A stretch of DNA of 64,000 nt from Pseudomonas sp. UBA1879 (GCF_002338065.1 NZ_DDHJ01000015.1:186001-250000), one strand, 5' to 3'; positions 32,069 to 42,474 are shown, numbered from the stretch's first letter. The notes: generated by a model not told the origin, from the sequence alone. A program made the numbers and translations.

Positions 32069-34138
32069 ATGACCACACCGGACAAGCAGTACGTGGAATG
32101 GCTGGTTGAGCAATCGATGCTCAACGCCGCACAGCAACGCGCCAAACTCTATGGCGGCCAGGGGCGGCTCTGGCAACGGCCCTATGCACAAGCCCGACCA
32201 CGGGACGCCTCGGCGATCGCGTCGGTATGGTTCACCGCGTATCCGGCCTCAATCGTCACCCGCGAAGGCGGGTCGGTGCTGGAAGCACTGGGAGATGAAA
32301 AGCTCTGGCACGCGTTGTCCGAAATCGGCATTCAGGGCATCCACAATGGCCCGCTCAAAGCCTCCGGCGGCCTCAAGGGTCGGGAAAAAACCCCAAGCAT
32401 CGACGGCAATTTCGACCGCATCAGCTTTGAGGTCGATGCGGAGTTGGGCACCGACGCGCAGTTCCTTAACCTCAGCCGCATCGCCGCTGCGCACAACGCG
32501 GTGATCGTCGATGACGTGATTCCTTCCCACACTGGCAAGGGCGCTGATTTCCGCCTCGCCGAGATGGCATACGAGGAGTATCCGGGCCTGTACCACATGG
32601 TCGAAATCAAGGAAGAAGACTGGTCGCTGCTGCCCGATGTCCCCGCCGGGCGCGATGCCGTCAACCTACCGCCTGCCATCGTGGACGCCCTGCGCGACAA
32701 GCATTACATCGTCGGGCAGTTGCAGCGGGTGATCTTCTTCGAACCGGGGGTTAAGGAAACCGACTGGAGCGCTACGCCGGTGATCACGGGTGTCGATGGC
32801 AAAGACCGGCGCTGGGTCTACCTGCATTACTTCAAGGAAGGTCAGCCGTCGCTGAACTGGCTGGACCCCAGCTTTGCCGCGCAACAGATGATCATCGGCG
32901 ATGCCCTGCATGCCATCGACGTGATGGGCGCGCGGGTGTTGCGGCTGGACGCCAACGGGTTCCTCGGGGTCGAGCGCAAGGCCGATGGCACGGCATGGTC
33001 GGAAAGCCACCCGCTGGCAATCACCGGCAACCAACTGCTGGCGGGCGCCATTCGCAAGGCGGGCGGCTTCAGTTTTCAGGAGCTGAATCTGACCATCGAC
33101 GACATCGCCGCCATGTCCCACGGCGGTGCCGACCTGTCCTACGACTTCATCACCCGTCCGGCCTACCAGCACGCGCTGTTGACCGGCCGCACCGAGTTTT
33201 TGCGTCTGATGCTGCGCCAAGTGCATGACTTCGGTATCGATCCGGCATCGCTGATCCACGCGCTGCAAAACCACGATGAACTGACCCTGGAGCTGGTGCA
33301 CTTCTGGACCCTGCACGCCCACGATCAGTACCTGTACATGGGCCAGACTTTCCCCGGCAACATCCTGCGCGAGCACATTCGCGAAGAGATGTACGAGCGC
33401 CTGGCCGGTGAGCACGCGCCGTACAACCTGAAGTTCGTGACCAATGGCGTGTCGTGCACCACCGCGAGCATCATCACGGCAGCGCTGGGGATTCGCGAAC
33501 TCGACCGCATTACGGCCGAGGACGTGAACACCATCCAGCATATCCACCTGTTGCTGGTGATGTTCAATGCCATGCAGCCGGGGGTATTCGCGTTGTCCGG
33601 ATGGGATCTGGTGGGTGCGTTGCCATTGCCCGCCGAGCAGGTTGCGCACCTGATGGGCGATGGCGACACCCGCTGGATTCATCGCGGCGCCTATGACCTG
33701 GTGGACCTCGATCCTGAAGCTGAAACATCGGCAGGCGGCATGCCGCGTCCGACCGCACTCTACGGCAGCCTGGTCGAACAGCTGCAGCGGCCGGACTCTT
33801 TCGCTTCGCAGCTGAAGAAAATCCTGGCGGTGCGTCGTGCCTATGACATCGCCGCCAGCCGCCAGATTCTTATCCCCGATGTCGAGCACCCAGGGTTGCT
33901 GATCATGGTTCACGAATTACCGGCAGGGAAGGGCACGCAAATCACGGCGCTCAACTTCAGCGCTGAATCGATCGTCGAAACCCTGCACCTGCCGGGCATC
34001 GCGCCGGGACCCGTGGTGGACATCATCAACGAGCGGGTCGAAGGCGATCTGACCGAAGAGGGCGATTTCACCATCACGCTCGACGCCTATGAAGGCCTGG
34101 CGCTTCGCGTTGTCAGCATGGCGGCGCCGATGATGTAA
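32069..34138 (+). CDS. GH13-family alpha-glucan enzyme (trehalose-synthase/maltosyltransferase-like)
   Basis: The 689-residue protein is a glycoside hydrolase 13 (alpha-amylase superfamily) enzyme. The nucleophile segment is VLRLDANGFLG, the acid/base Glu is in GFSFQELNL, and the third acid follows in LQNHDELT; VDDVIPSHTG matches conserved region I. The C-terminal beta-sandwich begins near residue 600. Full-length Pseudomonas homologues are usually annotated as trehalose synthase or alpha-amylase-family protein, and the enzyme probably isomerises or transfers maltose-type glucosides. Its exact activity is not decided by sequence. It is not in a trehalose or glycogen gene cluster here. Confidence 0.8.
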   Translation: MTTPDKQYVEWLVEQSMLNAAQQRAKLYGGQGRLWQRPYAQARPRDASAIASVWFTAYPASIVTREGGSVLEALGDEKLWHALSEIGIQGIHNGPLKASGGLKGREKTPSIDGNFDRISFEVDAELGTDAQFLNLSRIAAAHNAVIVDDVIPSHTGKGADFRLAEMAYEEYPGLYHMVEIKEEDWSLLPDVPAGRDAVNLPPAIVDALRDKHYIVGQLQRVIFFEPGVKETDWSATPVITGVDGKDRRWVYLHYFKEGQPSLNWLDPSFAAQQMIIGDALHAIDVMGARVLRLDANGFLGVERKADGTAWSESHPLAITGNQLLAGAIRKAGGFSFQELNLTIDDIAAMSHGGADLSYDFITRPAYQHALLTGRTEFLRLMLRQVHDFGIDPASLIHALQNHDELTLELVHFWTLHAHDQYLYMGQTFPGNILREHIREEMYERLAGEHAPYNLKFVTNGVSCTTASIITAALGIRELDRITAEDVNTIQHIHLLLVMFNAMQPGVFALSGWDLVGALPLPAEQVAHLMGDGDTRWIHRGAYDLVDLDPEAETSAGGMPRPTALYGSLVEQLQRPDSFASQLKKILAVRRAYDIAASRQILIPDVEHPGLLIMVHELPAGKGTQITALNFSAESIVETLHLPGIAPGPVVDIINERVEGDLTEEGDFTITLDAYEGLALRVVSMAAPMM

Positions 34139-34521
34139 CCAAAGGTGCTCTCATGCTCTCAGCCCGGTGAAACCGTAGGAGCAGCAGCGGTGTGCCAGAT
34201 CACTCAGCTGCAACTGAACCACCGACATCGCGGCCGTCGCAAGCTCCGGCGGCTCCTACTGGTTATGTGCTGGAACGAAAGGTTGCGTCGGGCATCGACT
34301 GGCTGGGTGCTTGTAGCTGGACTCGCATCCCGATAACACCGCGAAGTCCGTAGGAGCCGCCGGAGGTACGACGGCCGCGATGGCGGTACATCAGTGGCAG
34401 CTGAGTTACCTGACACTCCGCTGTCGCTAGCGTCGCAGCTTGCGGCATCTCCTACGATGTCTGGTTGCGGCTGAAATGTCGCGCTAAACGTGAAATTCAA
34501 CCTCTATTCTGGAACCGTCTT
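34139..34521. repeat. Intergenic REP arms
   Basis: Two palindromic pairs lie at about 34175-34259 (GTAGGAGCAGCAG... paired with ...CTCCGGCGGCTCCTAC) and 34350-34455 (GTAGGAGCCGCCGGAGG...ending with GGCATCTCCTAC). The spacers share CTGCAACTGAACCACC with the REP block at 44.8 kb. No gene is seen in this 383-base gap apart from the weak start region of the MFS gene. Confidence 0.75.
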
Positions 34522-35670
34522 TTGTCCATTGCCCAACCCGTTCACGCCCCAACGCTCATTCACCTCTGGAGCTATCGCCTCACCTTCCTGTTGTCTGGCA
34601 TGGCATTGGGGGCGTGGGCACCGTTGGTACCGTTCGCCCGAGATCGGGCCGGGTTGGAGGAAGCGCAGCTGGGGCTGCTTCTGCTGTGCTTTGGCCTGGG
34701 CTCGATGCTGGCGATGCCGCTGGCCGGGGCGCTGACCACCCGCAAGGGCTGCCGTTTCGTCGCGATCATTGGCGGAGCGCTCATCTGCGGGACGTTGCCT
34801 CTGCTGGCCACACTGTCGTCTGTCCCAACGCTGGCGGCGGCCTTGGCCATATTCGGCGCGGGCCTGGGCAGCATCGACGTGGCGATGAACGTGCAAGGGT
34901 TGATGGTGGAGCAGGACCACCGGCGGCCCCTGATGTCTGGCTTTCATGGCCTGTTCAGCCTCGGCGGCATCGTCAGTGCCGGTTCGATGGGCCTGATGTT
35001 GTGGGCAGGCGCCTCGCCGTTGCTCGCAGTGTCCGTGGTGGTGATCATCGTGGCGGGAATTCTGCTATGGCACGCCCGGCACCTGCTGCCCTACGGCGCT
35101 GATGATCCTTCGGCGCCGTTCACTTGGCCGACAGCGAAGGTGCTGATCATAGGCCTGCTGTGCTTCATCGCCTTGCTAGTGGAGGGCGCGATCCTCGACT
35201 GGAGCGCGGTGTTCCTGAACCGAGCCCATCAGATTGATCTGTCGGTGGCCGGGGGCGCTTACGCGGTGTTCTCATTGACCATGGCAGCCGGACGGTTCTC
35301 CGGTGATGCCCTGCGCAGCCGCTTCGGTGCCGTCAAACTGCTGATCGGCGGCGGGCTGTTGGTGATGCTCGGCTTTGCCATGGCGGTGCTGCTGCAACCC
35401 TGGCCGCTGTTCCTCCTGGGTTTCGCTTTGATCGGCCTCGGACTGTCTAACACCTTCCCGGTCTACTGTTCCATTGTCGGGGCGCAGACAGCGATGCCTG
35501 CCGGTTTGGGCATCGCGGTCATCACCGGGATTGGCTATTGCGGCATCTTGCTGGGACCGGCACTGATCGGTTTCGCGGCTCACCTCATCGGCCTGCGAGA
35601 CGCCCTGCTGTGTGTCGGTGCGCTGTTGCTGGCGCAGGTGCTGAGCGCGCGAGCGTTGGCCAGGGCTTGA
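34522..35670 (+). CDS. Major facilitator superfamily transporter
   Basis: About 382 residues with 12 hydrophobic segments. It has the first-half MFS motif (PLAGALTTRKGCRF), and the pattern PLMSGFHGLFSLGGIVSA common in the Pseudomonas group with DHA-like folds. Substrate unknown. The start is uncertain: TTG 34522 gives a normal N-terminus (SIAQPVHAPTL) but has no good ribosome-binding site; a longer frame begins at 34465 (also TTG). Confidence 0.78.
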   Translation: MSIAQPVHAPTLIHLWSYRLTFLLSGMALGAWAPLVPFARDRAGLEEAQLGLLLLCFGLGSMLAMPLAGALTTRKGCRFVAIIGGALICGTLPLLATLSSVPTLAAALAIFGAGLGSIDVAMNVQGLMVEQDHRRPLMSGFHGLFSLGGIVSAGSMGLMLWAGASPLLAVSVVVIIVAGILLWHARHLLPYGADDPSAPFTWPTAKVLIIGLLCFIALLVEGAILDWSAVFLNRAHQIDLSVAGGAYAVFSLTMAAGRFSGDALRSRFGAVKLLIGGGLLVMLGFAMAVLLQPWPLFLLGFALIGLGLSNTFPVYCSIVGAQTAMPAGLGIAVITGIGYCGILLGPALIGFAAHLIGLRDALLCVGALLLAQVLSARALARA

Positions 35671-35676
35671 AGGCTG

Positions 35677-36522
35677 TTAGCGCGTGATCAAGCGCCTCGC
35701 CAACGCCGGCAGCAACACCTCGCACGACGCTGCGATCTTCACATCCAGCAGGTCATCCGCGCGGGTCTTGCCCAGGTTGATGGCGATCAGCGGCTTGCCT
35801 TGCTCGACGATGCGACGGCACAGGCGAAAGGCGGAAAAGGCCATCAACGATGACCCGACCACCAGCAAACCGTCGGAGTTTTCAACCCGGTCCATGGCTC
35901 TGGCGGCGGTAGGTGGGGCGACGTTTTCGCCGAAGAACACGACGTCCGGTTTGAGGCGTTCGCCGCCGCAGTGAGGGCAGTGGGGCACCTGAAAGCGTTC
36001 TTCGAACGCCGGGTCGAGCAGCGTGTCGCCATCTGGCGCCTGGACCGCATCGACCCCCGCCAGATAAGGGTTCTGTTCGAGCAGTGTCAGCTGAATCACG
36101 TCGCGCTCCGTGCGTTGACGGCAATCCAGGCACAGCACCCAATGCAGGCTACCGTGCAATTCAATCACGTCATGACTGCCCGCCTGATCGTGCAGCGTGT
36201 CGACGTTCTGGGTAATCACGCCCTGAATCAGGTCATACTCCTGCAACTGGGCCAGTGCTTCGTGGGCAGCGTTCGGTTGCGCAGCGCGAACCCGTGGCCA
36301 ACCCAGCATGGCCCGAGCCCAATAACGGCGGCGAGCCTCCGGGGCGTTGAGAAACTCCTGAAACATCATCGGTTGCCGACCCCGCCGCACGCCTTCGCCG
36401 TCGCGGTAATCGGGGATGCCGGAGGACGTGCTGATGCCTGCGCCCGTCAGCACCGTGAACGCGCGCCCGTTCATCCAGTGCAACAGCGAATCGATGTGGG
36501 AAAGAGCAGGCGTATCCAACAT
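35677..36522 (-). CDS. Sir2-family NAD-dependent protein deacetylase
   Basis: The 281-residue protein has the sirtuin motifs TGAGISTSSGIPDYRD, TQNVDTLHDQAG, ELHGSLHW (catalytic His) and a four-cysteine zinc site, CLDC and CPHC. After that VVFFGENV and VVGSSL. Sirtuins remove acyl groups from lysines with NAD consumption and make nicotinamide. It lies 176 bases downstream of the corrinoid ABC operon in the same direction but probably has its own promoter. Confidence 0.92.
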   Translation of the reverse strand: MLDTPALSHIDSLLHWMNGRAFTVLTGAGISTSSGIPDYRDGEGVRRGRQPMMFQEFLNAPEARRRYWARAMLGWPRVRAAQPNAAHEALAQLQEYDLIQGVITQNVDTLHDQAGSHDVIELHGSLHWVLCLDCRQRTERDVIQLTLLEQNPYLAGVDAVQAPDGDTLLDPAFEERFQVPHCPHCGGERLKPDVVFFGENVAPPTAARAMDRVENSDGLLVVGSSLMAFSAFRLCRRIVEQGKPLIAINLGKTRADDLLDVKIAASCEVLLPALARRLITR

Positions 36523-36698
36523 GCAGAGGTCCTCGTGAGCGCGGCAGGTGGACTGATACTAAACGAGGAGGAAAATTTGTGCTGGGGCGAACGCTTGTCA
36601 ATGGCGCCGCACGTCTGAGCGCATCGGGTCATGCGCTTAGGGCAGGACCGCAGCTGGCCGGCCCCACGGGGTCGCAAGGCGTCAGAAAGCTTAGTGAT

Positions 36699-37489
<791 letters not shown>

Positions 37490-37493
<4 letters not shown>

Positions 37494-38530
37494 CGACCGC
37501 GATGTCCTCTGACCAGAATCAGCGCAAACACCGGGGCGCCGACCAGCGCCGTGATCACACCGATGGGCAGCACTTGCCCCTTTATCAACACCCGAGACAG
37601 CACGTCGGCGGCGATCAGAAACAGCGCACCGCTCAACGCACTCATGGGCAGCAGCCGCCCGTGCCGCACCCCGGCGATCATGCGAACGGCATGGGGAATC
37701 ACCAACCCGACGAACCCGATGGAGCCCACCAGTGACACCATCACGGCCGTAACCAGCGCCGTCGTGGCGATCAGGATGATGTGTACGCGCCGCACCGGAA
37801 TACCCAATGAGGCCGCGGAATCGGCGCCGAAGGTGAAGGCGTCCAATGACCGCCGATGCCACAGACACACCGTCAGACCCAGCAGCACCACGGGAACCGA
37901 CAACGCCACCGACGACCAGCGCACGCCACTCAGATTGCCCAGCAGCCAGAACATGATGCCGCGGGCCTGTTCGGCACTGGCAGATTTGGTGATCAGAAAC
38001 GACGTCAGCGCATTGAACAGCTGCGAACCGGCGATTCCCGCCAGAATGATCGGTCCCGTCGCGGCCCGGCCACTCGACTCGCGGGCCGAACGGGCGAGCA
38101 GGGCGACCATGGCAAAGGCCGCGATGGCCCCGACGAACGCGCCCGTTGACAGGGAAACCGCGCCGGCGCCTAAACCAATGATTGCCACCAGCACCGCGCC
38201 CGTGGACGCCCCTGCGGAAATCCCCAGCAAGTACGGGTCGGCCAACGCATTGCGCAGCAGCGACTGCAACACCACGCCGGAGATGGCCAGCCCTGCACCG
38301 CAGGCCGCTGCGACGATGGCGCGGGTGAGGCGGTAATTCCAGACGATGCCTTCGTCAATCGGGTCGACCGGATAACCCGCTGCCCACAGTTTGTTCGCCA
38401 CTACCTGAAGGATCACCGGCAGGCTGATGGAGGTCTCGCCGATGGCCACGCCTGCAATCACCGCCAGCACCAGCACGACGCTGACCCACAGGCCATGGCC
38501 CAGGCATCGGGCGACATTCAGGGTTTTCAT
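37490..38530 (-). CDS. ABC transporter permease, FecCD/BtuC type
   Basis: The 346-residue protein has about nine to ten membrane helices, the FecCD pattern with RLTRAIVAAACGAGLAISGVVLQSLLRNALADPYLLGISAGAS, and FVGLVIPHAVRM near the C-terminus. Its ATG overlaps the stop of the substrate-binding protein gene (ATGA, 38527-38530), so all three genes are tightly coupled. It forms the membrane channel for the periplasmic binding protein and the ATPase. Confidence 0.88.
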
Positions 38531-39546
38531 TGGCTGTCGGTGGCCTTGGCCAGTTGCTCGATGCCGTCGAACAGCCGAACGCTGGATTCCATGGCGCTCG
38601 CGTCCATGATCACGATGCGGTTGTTTTTCACGGCGTCCATGTGACGGGTCACGGGGTCGGATCTCAGAAAGGCGAGTTTCTTTTCGTGATCGTCTGCGGG
38701 GAAGCGGCGGCGGTCCATGCGCGCGATCACCAAAATCGTCGGATTGGCCTTGGCGATGGTCTCCCAGCCCACGGTTGGCCATTCTTCATCTGAATCAATG
38801 ATGTTGCGAATGCCCAGGGTGTCGAGCATGAAGCCCGGAATGCCTTTGCGTCCGGCGACGTAGGGGTCGGTGTTGATGTCGGGGCTGGAGAACCAGAAGG
38901 CCGCTGAGATGTGGCCAGGGTGGTGGGTTTTGGTCTGTTCGACGGCAGCGGCGAGCCGCGTTTTGTAACCGTCGATCAACTGCTGGCCGCGATCCTGAAC
39001 GTCGAAAATCTCCGCCTGCTGGGCGATGCTTTTGTACAGCGTGTCGATACGGAACGCCTCAAGCCGTGTACCGTCGGCGCCCACCCGGTTGTTTTTGCCT
39101 TCGCAGTCGGACGGCAGGATGTAGGTCGGGATATTCAGGTCCTCAAACTGCTGGCGGGTGCCGACCGCGCCTTGCGGGCCAACCATCCACTCGAACTGCA
39201 CCGGCACGAAGTCCGGGCGTTTGCTGATCACCGATTCGAAGCTCGGCGCGTTGTCAGCCAGGCGTTCGATCCTGGCATTGACGTCCTTGAACTCCGGCAG
39301 GGGGGCGTTGAACCATAGCGAGGTGCCGACCACCCGATCACTCAGGCCCAGCGCGTACAGCATCTCGGTGGCGGCCTGGCCGATGGTCACGGTATTGAGA
39401 GGGGCTTTGGCGAAGGTCAGCGGCACGCCGCAATTGTCGATCGTCAGCGGGTAGTGGGTCGGCGCGGCGAAGGCCGCAGGGGCCAGACACGCCATGCAGG
39501 ACAGCGTCAGACCCAGAAAGGGAGGGGCAAGGCGGCGCAGCGACAT
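38527..39546 (-). CDS. Periplasmic substrate-binding protein, predicted corrinoid (BtuF-like)
   Basis: The 339-residue protein starts at 39546 (ATG, preceded by GGAGAAAG) with a Sec signal peptide ending AAFA/APTHYP. The fold is the class III binding protein: FAKAPLNTVTIGQAATEMLYALGLSDRVVGTS and a long interdomain helix, then GWETIAKANPTILVI. It captures the ligand for the permease and ATPase genes that follow it. A cobalamin riboswitch lies in its leader, so cobalamin or a related corrinoid is the likely ligand. A longer frame from 39714 reads through the leader RNA and is rejected. Confidence 0.85.
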   Translation of the reverse strand: MSLRRLAPPFLGLTLSCMACLAPAAFAAPTHYPLTIDNCGVPLTFAKAPLNTVTIGQAATEMLYALGLSDRVVGTSLWFNAPLPEFKDVNARIERLADNAPSFESVISKRPDFVPVQFEWMVGPQGAVGTRQQFEDLNIPTYILPSDCEGKNNRVGADGTRLEAFRIDTLYKSIAQQAEIFDVQDRGQQLIDGYKTRLAAAVEQTKTHHPGHISAAFWFSSPDINTDPYVAGRKGIPGFMLDTLGIRNIIDSDEEWPTVGWETIAKANPTILVIARMDRRRFPADDHEKKLAFLRSDPVTRHMDAVKNNRIVIMDASAMESSVRLFDGIEQLAKATDSQ

Positions 39547-39677
39547 CGGGGCTTTCTCCAGTGAACCTGTGGTCGACGAAACAGGCACTGGAAAGCACAC
39601 CCCGGCAGCGGCCCGACGATCAGGGCGCGCGCCGCGCACGGGAGTCCTTCCCGGACACCCCGCCGGTGAATGATTGA

Positions 39678-39862
39678 CGCTTGCCGGCAGGTCTCCTGAC
39701 TGACGCTTCATCACCGTGCTTCGGCCTTCCCGGGATCACCCAGTGGCAAACAGGAAGCAGGGCTCTACGCCTACAGTTGCGGGGACAGTTCCGTTTGAGC
39801 GCGCCCGATCGTACAGCGCAGCGCTCGCGGATTCCCTATTAATTCCGAATGGAAACCGGCGG
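39678..39862 (-). promoter_or_regulatory. Cobalamin riboswitch
   Basis: Read on the minus strand, the order of conserved blocks matches the cobalamin element: TTAATAGGGAATCCG (39842 side), GTCCCCGCAACTGT, AGCC...GCCACTGG, CCCGGGAAGGCC, and the terminal AGTCAGGAGACCTGCC box (about 39705-39685). Such RNAs bind adenosyl- or methylcobalamin and switch off expression downstream. The first gene begins 132 bases after this element. This supports corrinoid uptake by the adjacent ABC operon. Confidence 0.9.
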
Positions 39863-39879
39863 CGGCGATGGTAAACGAT

Positions 39880-40050
39880 TTGCCCGAAACAGGCGACCAT
39901 TCGGCGTTCGCCACCCCTGTACTGGCGTGGCTTGTCCTGCGATCGGCTACGACGTCGTCGTCATTCGTCGAACGTCGTTCATCTGCCACACCGCAACTGC
40001 CGCATTGACGACAGGTTCCCCGTCGATCGCGGGACACGCCACGCGCCTAC
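39880..40050. repeat. REP pair of the 'GTGGCTTGTCC' family
   Basis: GCGTGGCTTGTCCTGCGATC (39925) and GATCGCGGGACACGCCACGCGCCTAC (ending 40050) form an imperfect inverted pair around ACGACGTCGTCGT. It resembles the element at 55376-55508 and lies between the riboswitch leader and the convergent racemase gene. Confidence 0.7.
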
Positions 40051-40057
40051 CGGTCGC

Positions 40058-40777
40058 TTATTTCAATGGCCAGCCGATCACGTTCTTCGGCCTCGGGCTC
40101 GCGTACGTGCGCACCTTGGAGGTCTTCAACCCCAGCCGCACCAACGACTCAGCCAGCGCCACGGCGGCCGTCACGCCATCCACTACCGGGACCCCTGCGC
40201 GGTCCCGAATCATCTGGTCCAGCCCGGCCATGCCGCCGCAACCCAGGCAGATCACCTCAGCCTTATCCTGCTTCACCGCTTCGTCCGCTTGCCCGGCGAT
40301 GGCCTCCAGCGCACGGTCCGGCATGTCTTCCAATTCCAGCACGCTCATGCCGCTGGCCCGTACCGACGAACAGCGTTCGAAGAGTCCGGCCAGGCGCAGG
40401 CGATCCTCGATCAACGGCACGGTCCGATCCAGCGTGGTCACGACGGCATATGAATGCCCCAACAGCATCGCCACACTGGCTGCTGCTTCGGTGATGTCCA
40501 CCACTGGCACGTCCAGCAATTCCTGCAAGCCTTCGCGCCCGTGTTCGCCATACCCGGCCTGAATCACCGCGTCGTAGGGCTGATCGTAGGACAGCACGCG
40601 GTCCATCACGGCAATCGCCGCCAGGTAACTTTCGAAATTGCCCTCTACCGACTCTGCACCAAAACGCGGCGTCAGCCCGACGATCTCCGTCCCAGGCAAC
40701 GCAACGCTGCGCGCCTGCTCGGCCATGGTGTCGGTCATTGATTGGGTGGTGTTGACGTTGACGATCAAAATGCGCAT
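40058..40777 (-). CDS. Asp/Glu/hydantoin racemase-fold protein (single catalytic Cys)
   Basis: The 239-residue protein has the racemase fold with a second-half motif EVICLGCGGMAGL (Cys180) and VVDGVTAAVALAESLV. The first-half motif, normally A-C-F-G-D, reads AGYGEHG, so the first catalytic Cys is Gly75. This Gly/Cys pair is the arrangement known from arylmalonate decarboxylase (Gly74/Cys188), rather than from two-Cys racemases. It may therefore be a decarboxylase or an isomerase that uses one Cys. The start ATG 40777 follows GGAGAGG. Confidence 0.82.
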   Translation of the reverse strand: MRILIVNVNTTQSMTDTMAEQARSVALPGTEIVGLTPRFGAESVEGNFESYLAAIAVMDRVLSYDQPYDAVIQAGYGEHGREGLQELLDVPVVDITEAAASVAMLLGHSYAVVTTLDRTVPLIEDRLRLAGLFERCSSVRASGMSVLELEDMPDRALEAIAGQADEAVKQDKAEVICLGCGGMAGLDQMIRDRAGVPVVDGVTAAVALAESLVRLGLKTSKVRTYASPRPKNVIGWPLK

Positions 40778-40922
40778 CGGCGTGGCCTCTCCAGCAGAGA
40801 ACAAGGGTTGCATGTCATCGCTGAAGCGAAAACCGCGCCACTTCGAACAGTCAACGCTGATCTGGCCACGCCACCGGGGCGAGGGCGACCTTTACCGGAT
40901 CGATAAAGGCCCCCGCGACCCG

Positions 40923-41918
40923 TTAATCCTTCATGGGCACCGGCGCTTGCGGGGCGATGAACCCCTGATCACGCATGGCCTGCCAGAAGCCGTCCGGCAC
41001 TTGAGCGTTCAGCGCCGTGACATCTTCTGTAATCCTCGAAGGACGGCTCGCACCCGGAATCACGGCCGCCACCAGCGGATTCGCCAGCACGAATTGCAAT
41101 GCCGCCGATTTGACGTCGACCTGATACTGGCGGGCAATTTCCTGAATGTGGGCGACTTTGTCGAGCATCGCTTGTGGCGCTTCCTGATACTCGAAATGCT
41201 TGCCGCCCACCAACACGCCTGAGCTGTACGGACCGCCAACGACGAATTCGGCGTAATGTTCCCGCGCCTTGGCGAACAGGCGTTGCAACGGCTGATCATG
41301 ATCCAGCAGGGAATAACGCCCGGCCAGCAGGAACCCGTCCGGCTGCGCTTCGCTCAGGTCCAGGGTCAGTTCACACGGCTCGACGCGGTTGACGCCAAGG
41401 CCCCAGGCTTTGATCACGCCTTCTTCCTTCAATCGGGTCAGGGTGCGGAAAGCACCGGTGCGGGCGATGTTGAAATGCTCGATCCACGCGTCACCGTGGG
41501 CGTCTTGCGCCACGTCATGGACAAACACGATATCCAGCCGGTCGGTGTTGAGCCGCTTGAGGCTGGCCTCGATGGAGCGCAGCGTCGCGTCGCCCGAATA
41601 GTCGGTGAGAATCTTGTTCTTCAGGCCGTGGCTGAACGGGCCATTGCGGCTTTCTGTGTCCAGTTCATCGGAAATGAGCCGACCCACTTTGGTGCTGAGG
41701 GTGTACTCGTCTCGTGAGACCTGGGCCAAGGCCTTTCCCAGTCGTTGTTCGGACAGTCCTGCGCCGTAAATCGGCGCCGTGTCGAAATAGCGGATGCCCT
41801 GGTCCCACGCCGATTGCACGGTGGCGGCGGCTTCTTCTTCGCTGATGTCGCGGAACATGTTGCCCAGCGGCGCCGCGCCGAAGCCGAGGCGGCCGATGAT
41901 CTTGTCGTGCAGACTCAT
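40923..41918 (-). CDS. Aldo/keto reductase family oxidoreductase
   Basis: The 331-residue TIM-barrel protein has RYFDTAPIYGAGLSEQRLGKAL (catalytic Asp and Tyr), LSTKVGRL (Lys), and IVFVHDV (His). It resembles the D-threo-aldose/pyridoxal-type dehydrogenases. NADP-binding is expected from the C-terminal region. It lies in the same direction as the racemase-fold gene, 145 bases upstream, but there is no overlap to prove an operon. Confidence 0.86.
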   Translation of the reverse strand: MSLHDKIIGRLGFGAAPLGNMFRDISEEEAAATVQSAWDQGIRYFDTAPIYGAGLSEQRLGKALAQVSRDEYTLSTKVGRLISDELDTESRNGPFSHGLKNKILTDYSGDATLRSIEASLKRLNTDRLDIVFVHDVAQDAHGDAWIEHFNIARTGAFRTLTRLKEEGVIKAWGLGVNRVEPCELTLDLSEAQPDGFLLAGRYSLLDHDQPLQRLFAKAREHYAEFVVGGPYSSGVLVGGKHFEYQEAPQAMLDKVAHIQEIARQYQVDVKSAALQFVLANPLVAAVIPGASRPSRITEDVTALNAQVPDGFWQAMRDQGFIAPQAPVPMKD

Positions 41919-42195
41919 GAAAGTGTCCTGTCTGGCGTCATGGAAGACCGGGCAAAGGTGACCGGCGTGTTGTACAGATCATCCTGTGCGGCGGGAGTTC
42001 TGTCCGCTCGGTAACGCCGGACATCCGCCAGCGCCGATCGCACGGGAAGTCGTAATGCATGCCGGACCTGCGGCATGGCCCGTCAGCTCTCGTGTGGCGA
42101 TTTCCATGGCGCAGCGCACTGAACGGTCAGCGGCGGCTACGCTCATATCCTTCACACACCGGGTCAAAGAGCCCGCCTGAACTGAGGAACCTGCC

Positions 42196-42360
42196 ATGCA
42201 CTTTCATTCGCCTCAAATGCTCGATGCCACGTTTCACGGCGGCGCTCCGCTGGATGACGAAGAGGTCGAAGTGGACGTGGATAATGATCCCGGGAACGAA
42301 GACCCGGGTTCTCAGTTCGACCGGGACGCCACGGTGCCGTTGATCGATCCGGACGAGTGA
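42196..42360 (+). CDS. Small acidic hypothetical protein (54 residues)
   Basis: ATG 42196 is preceded by GAGGAA seven bases away and the frame runs MHFHSPQMLDATFHGG then DDEEVEVDVDNDPGNEDPG to a stop at 42360. A GC-rich stem with a short T-rich tail follows at 42378. The clear ribosome-binding site, the biased acidic composition and the terminator argue for a real gene, although it is shorter than normal annotation cut-offs. Function unknown. Confidence 0.6.
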   Translation: MHFHSPQMLDATFHGGAPLDDEEVEVDVDNDPGNEDPGSQFDRDATVPLIDPDE

Positions 42361-42377
42361 CGCTTCACCCACGTAAA

Positions 42378-42404
42378 AGCGAGGGCATTCACCCTCGCTC
42401 TTTG
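42378..42404 (+). terminator. Probable intrinsic terminator of the small acidic gene
   Basis: AGCGAGGG-CATTCA-CCCTCGCT forms a perfect eight-base-pair stem with a six-base loop, followed by CTTTGCTT. The T-run is imperfect. It could also serve the converging nuclease gene. Confidence 0.55.
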
Positions 42405-42474
42405 CTTCATCAGACATTCATCCAGTACGGCGACCTTTGACACCATGTGGCGTTTGCGTCGGTCAACCCGCGCG

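Noticed and set aside
37494..37868. Extended start for the BtuD-like ATPase
   Set aside because: The extra 125 residues read through the permease gene in another frame; ATG 37493 overlaps its stop as ATGA.
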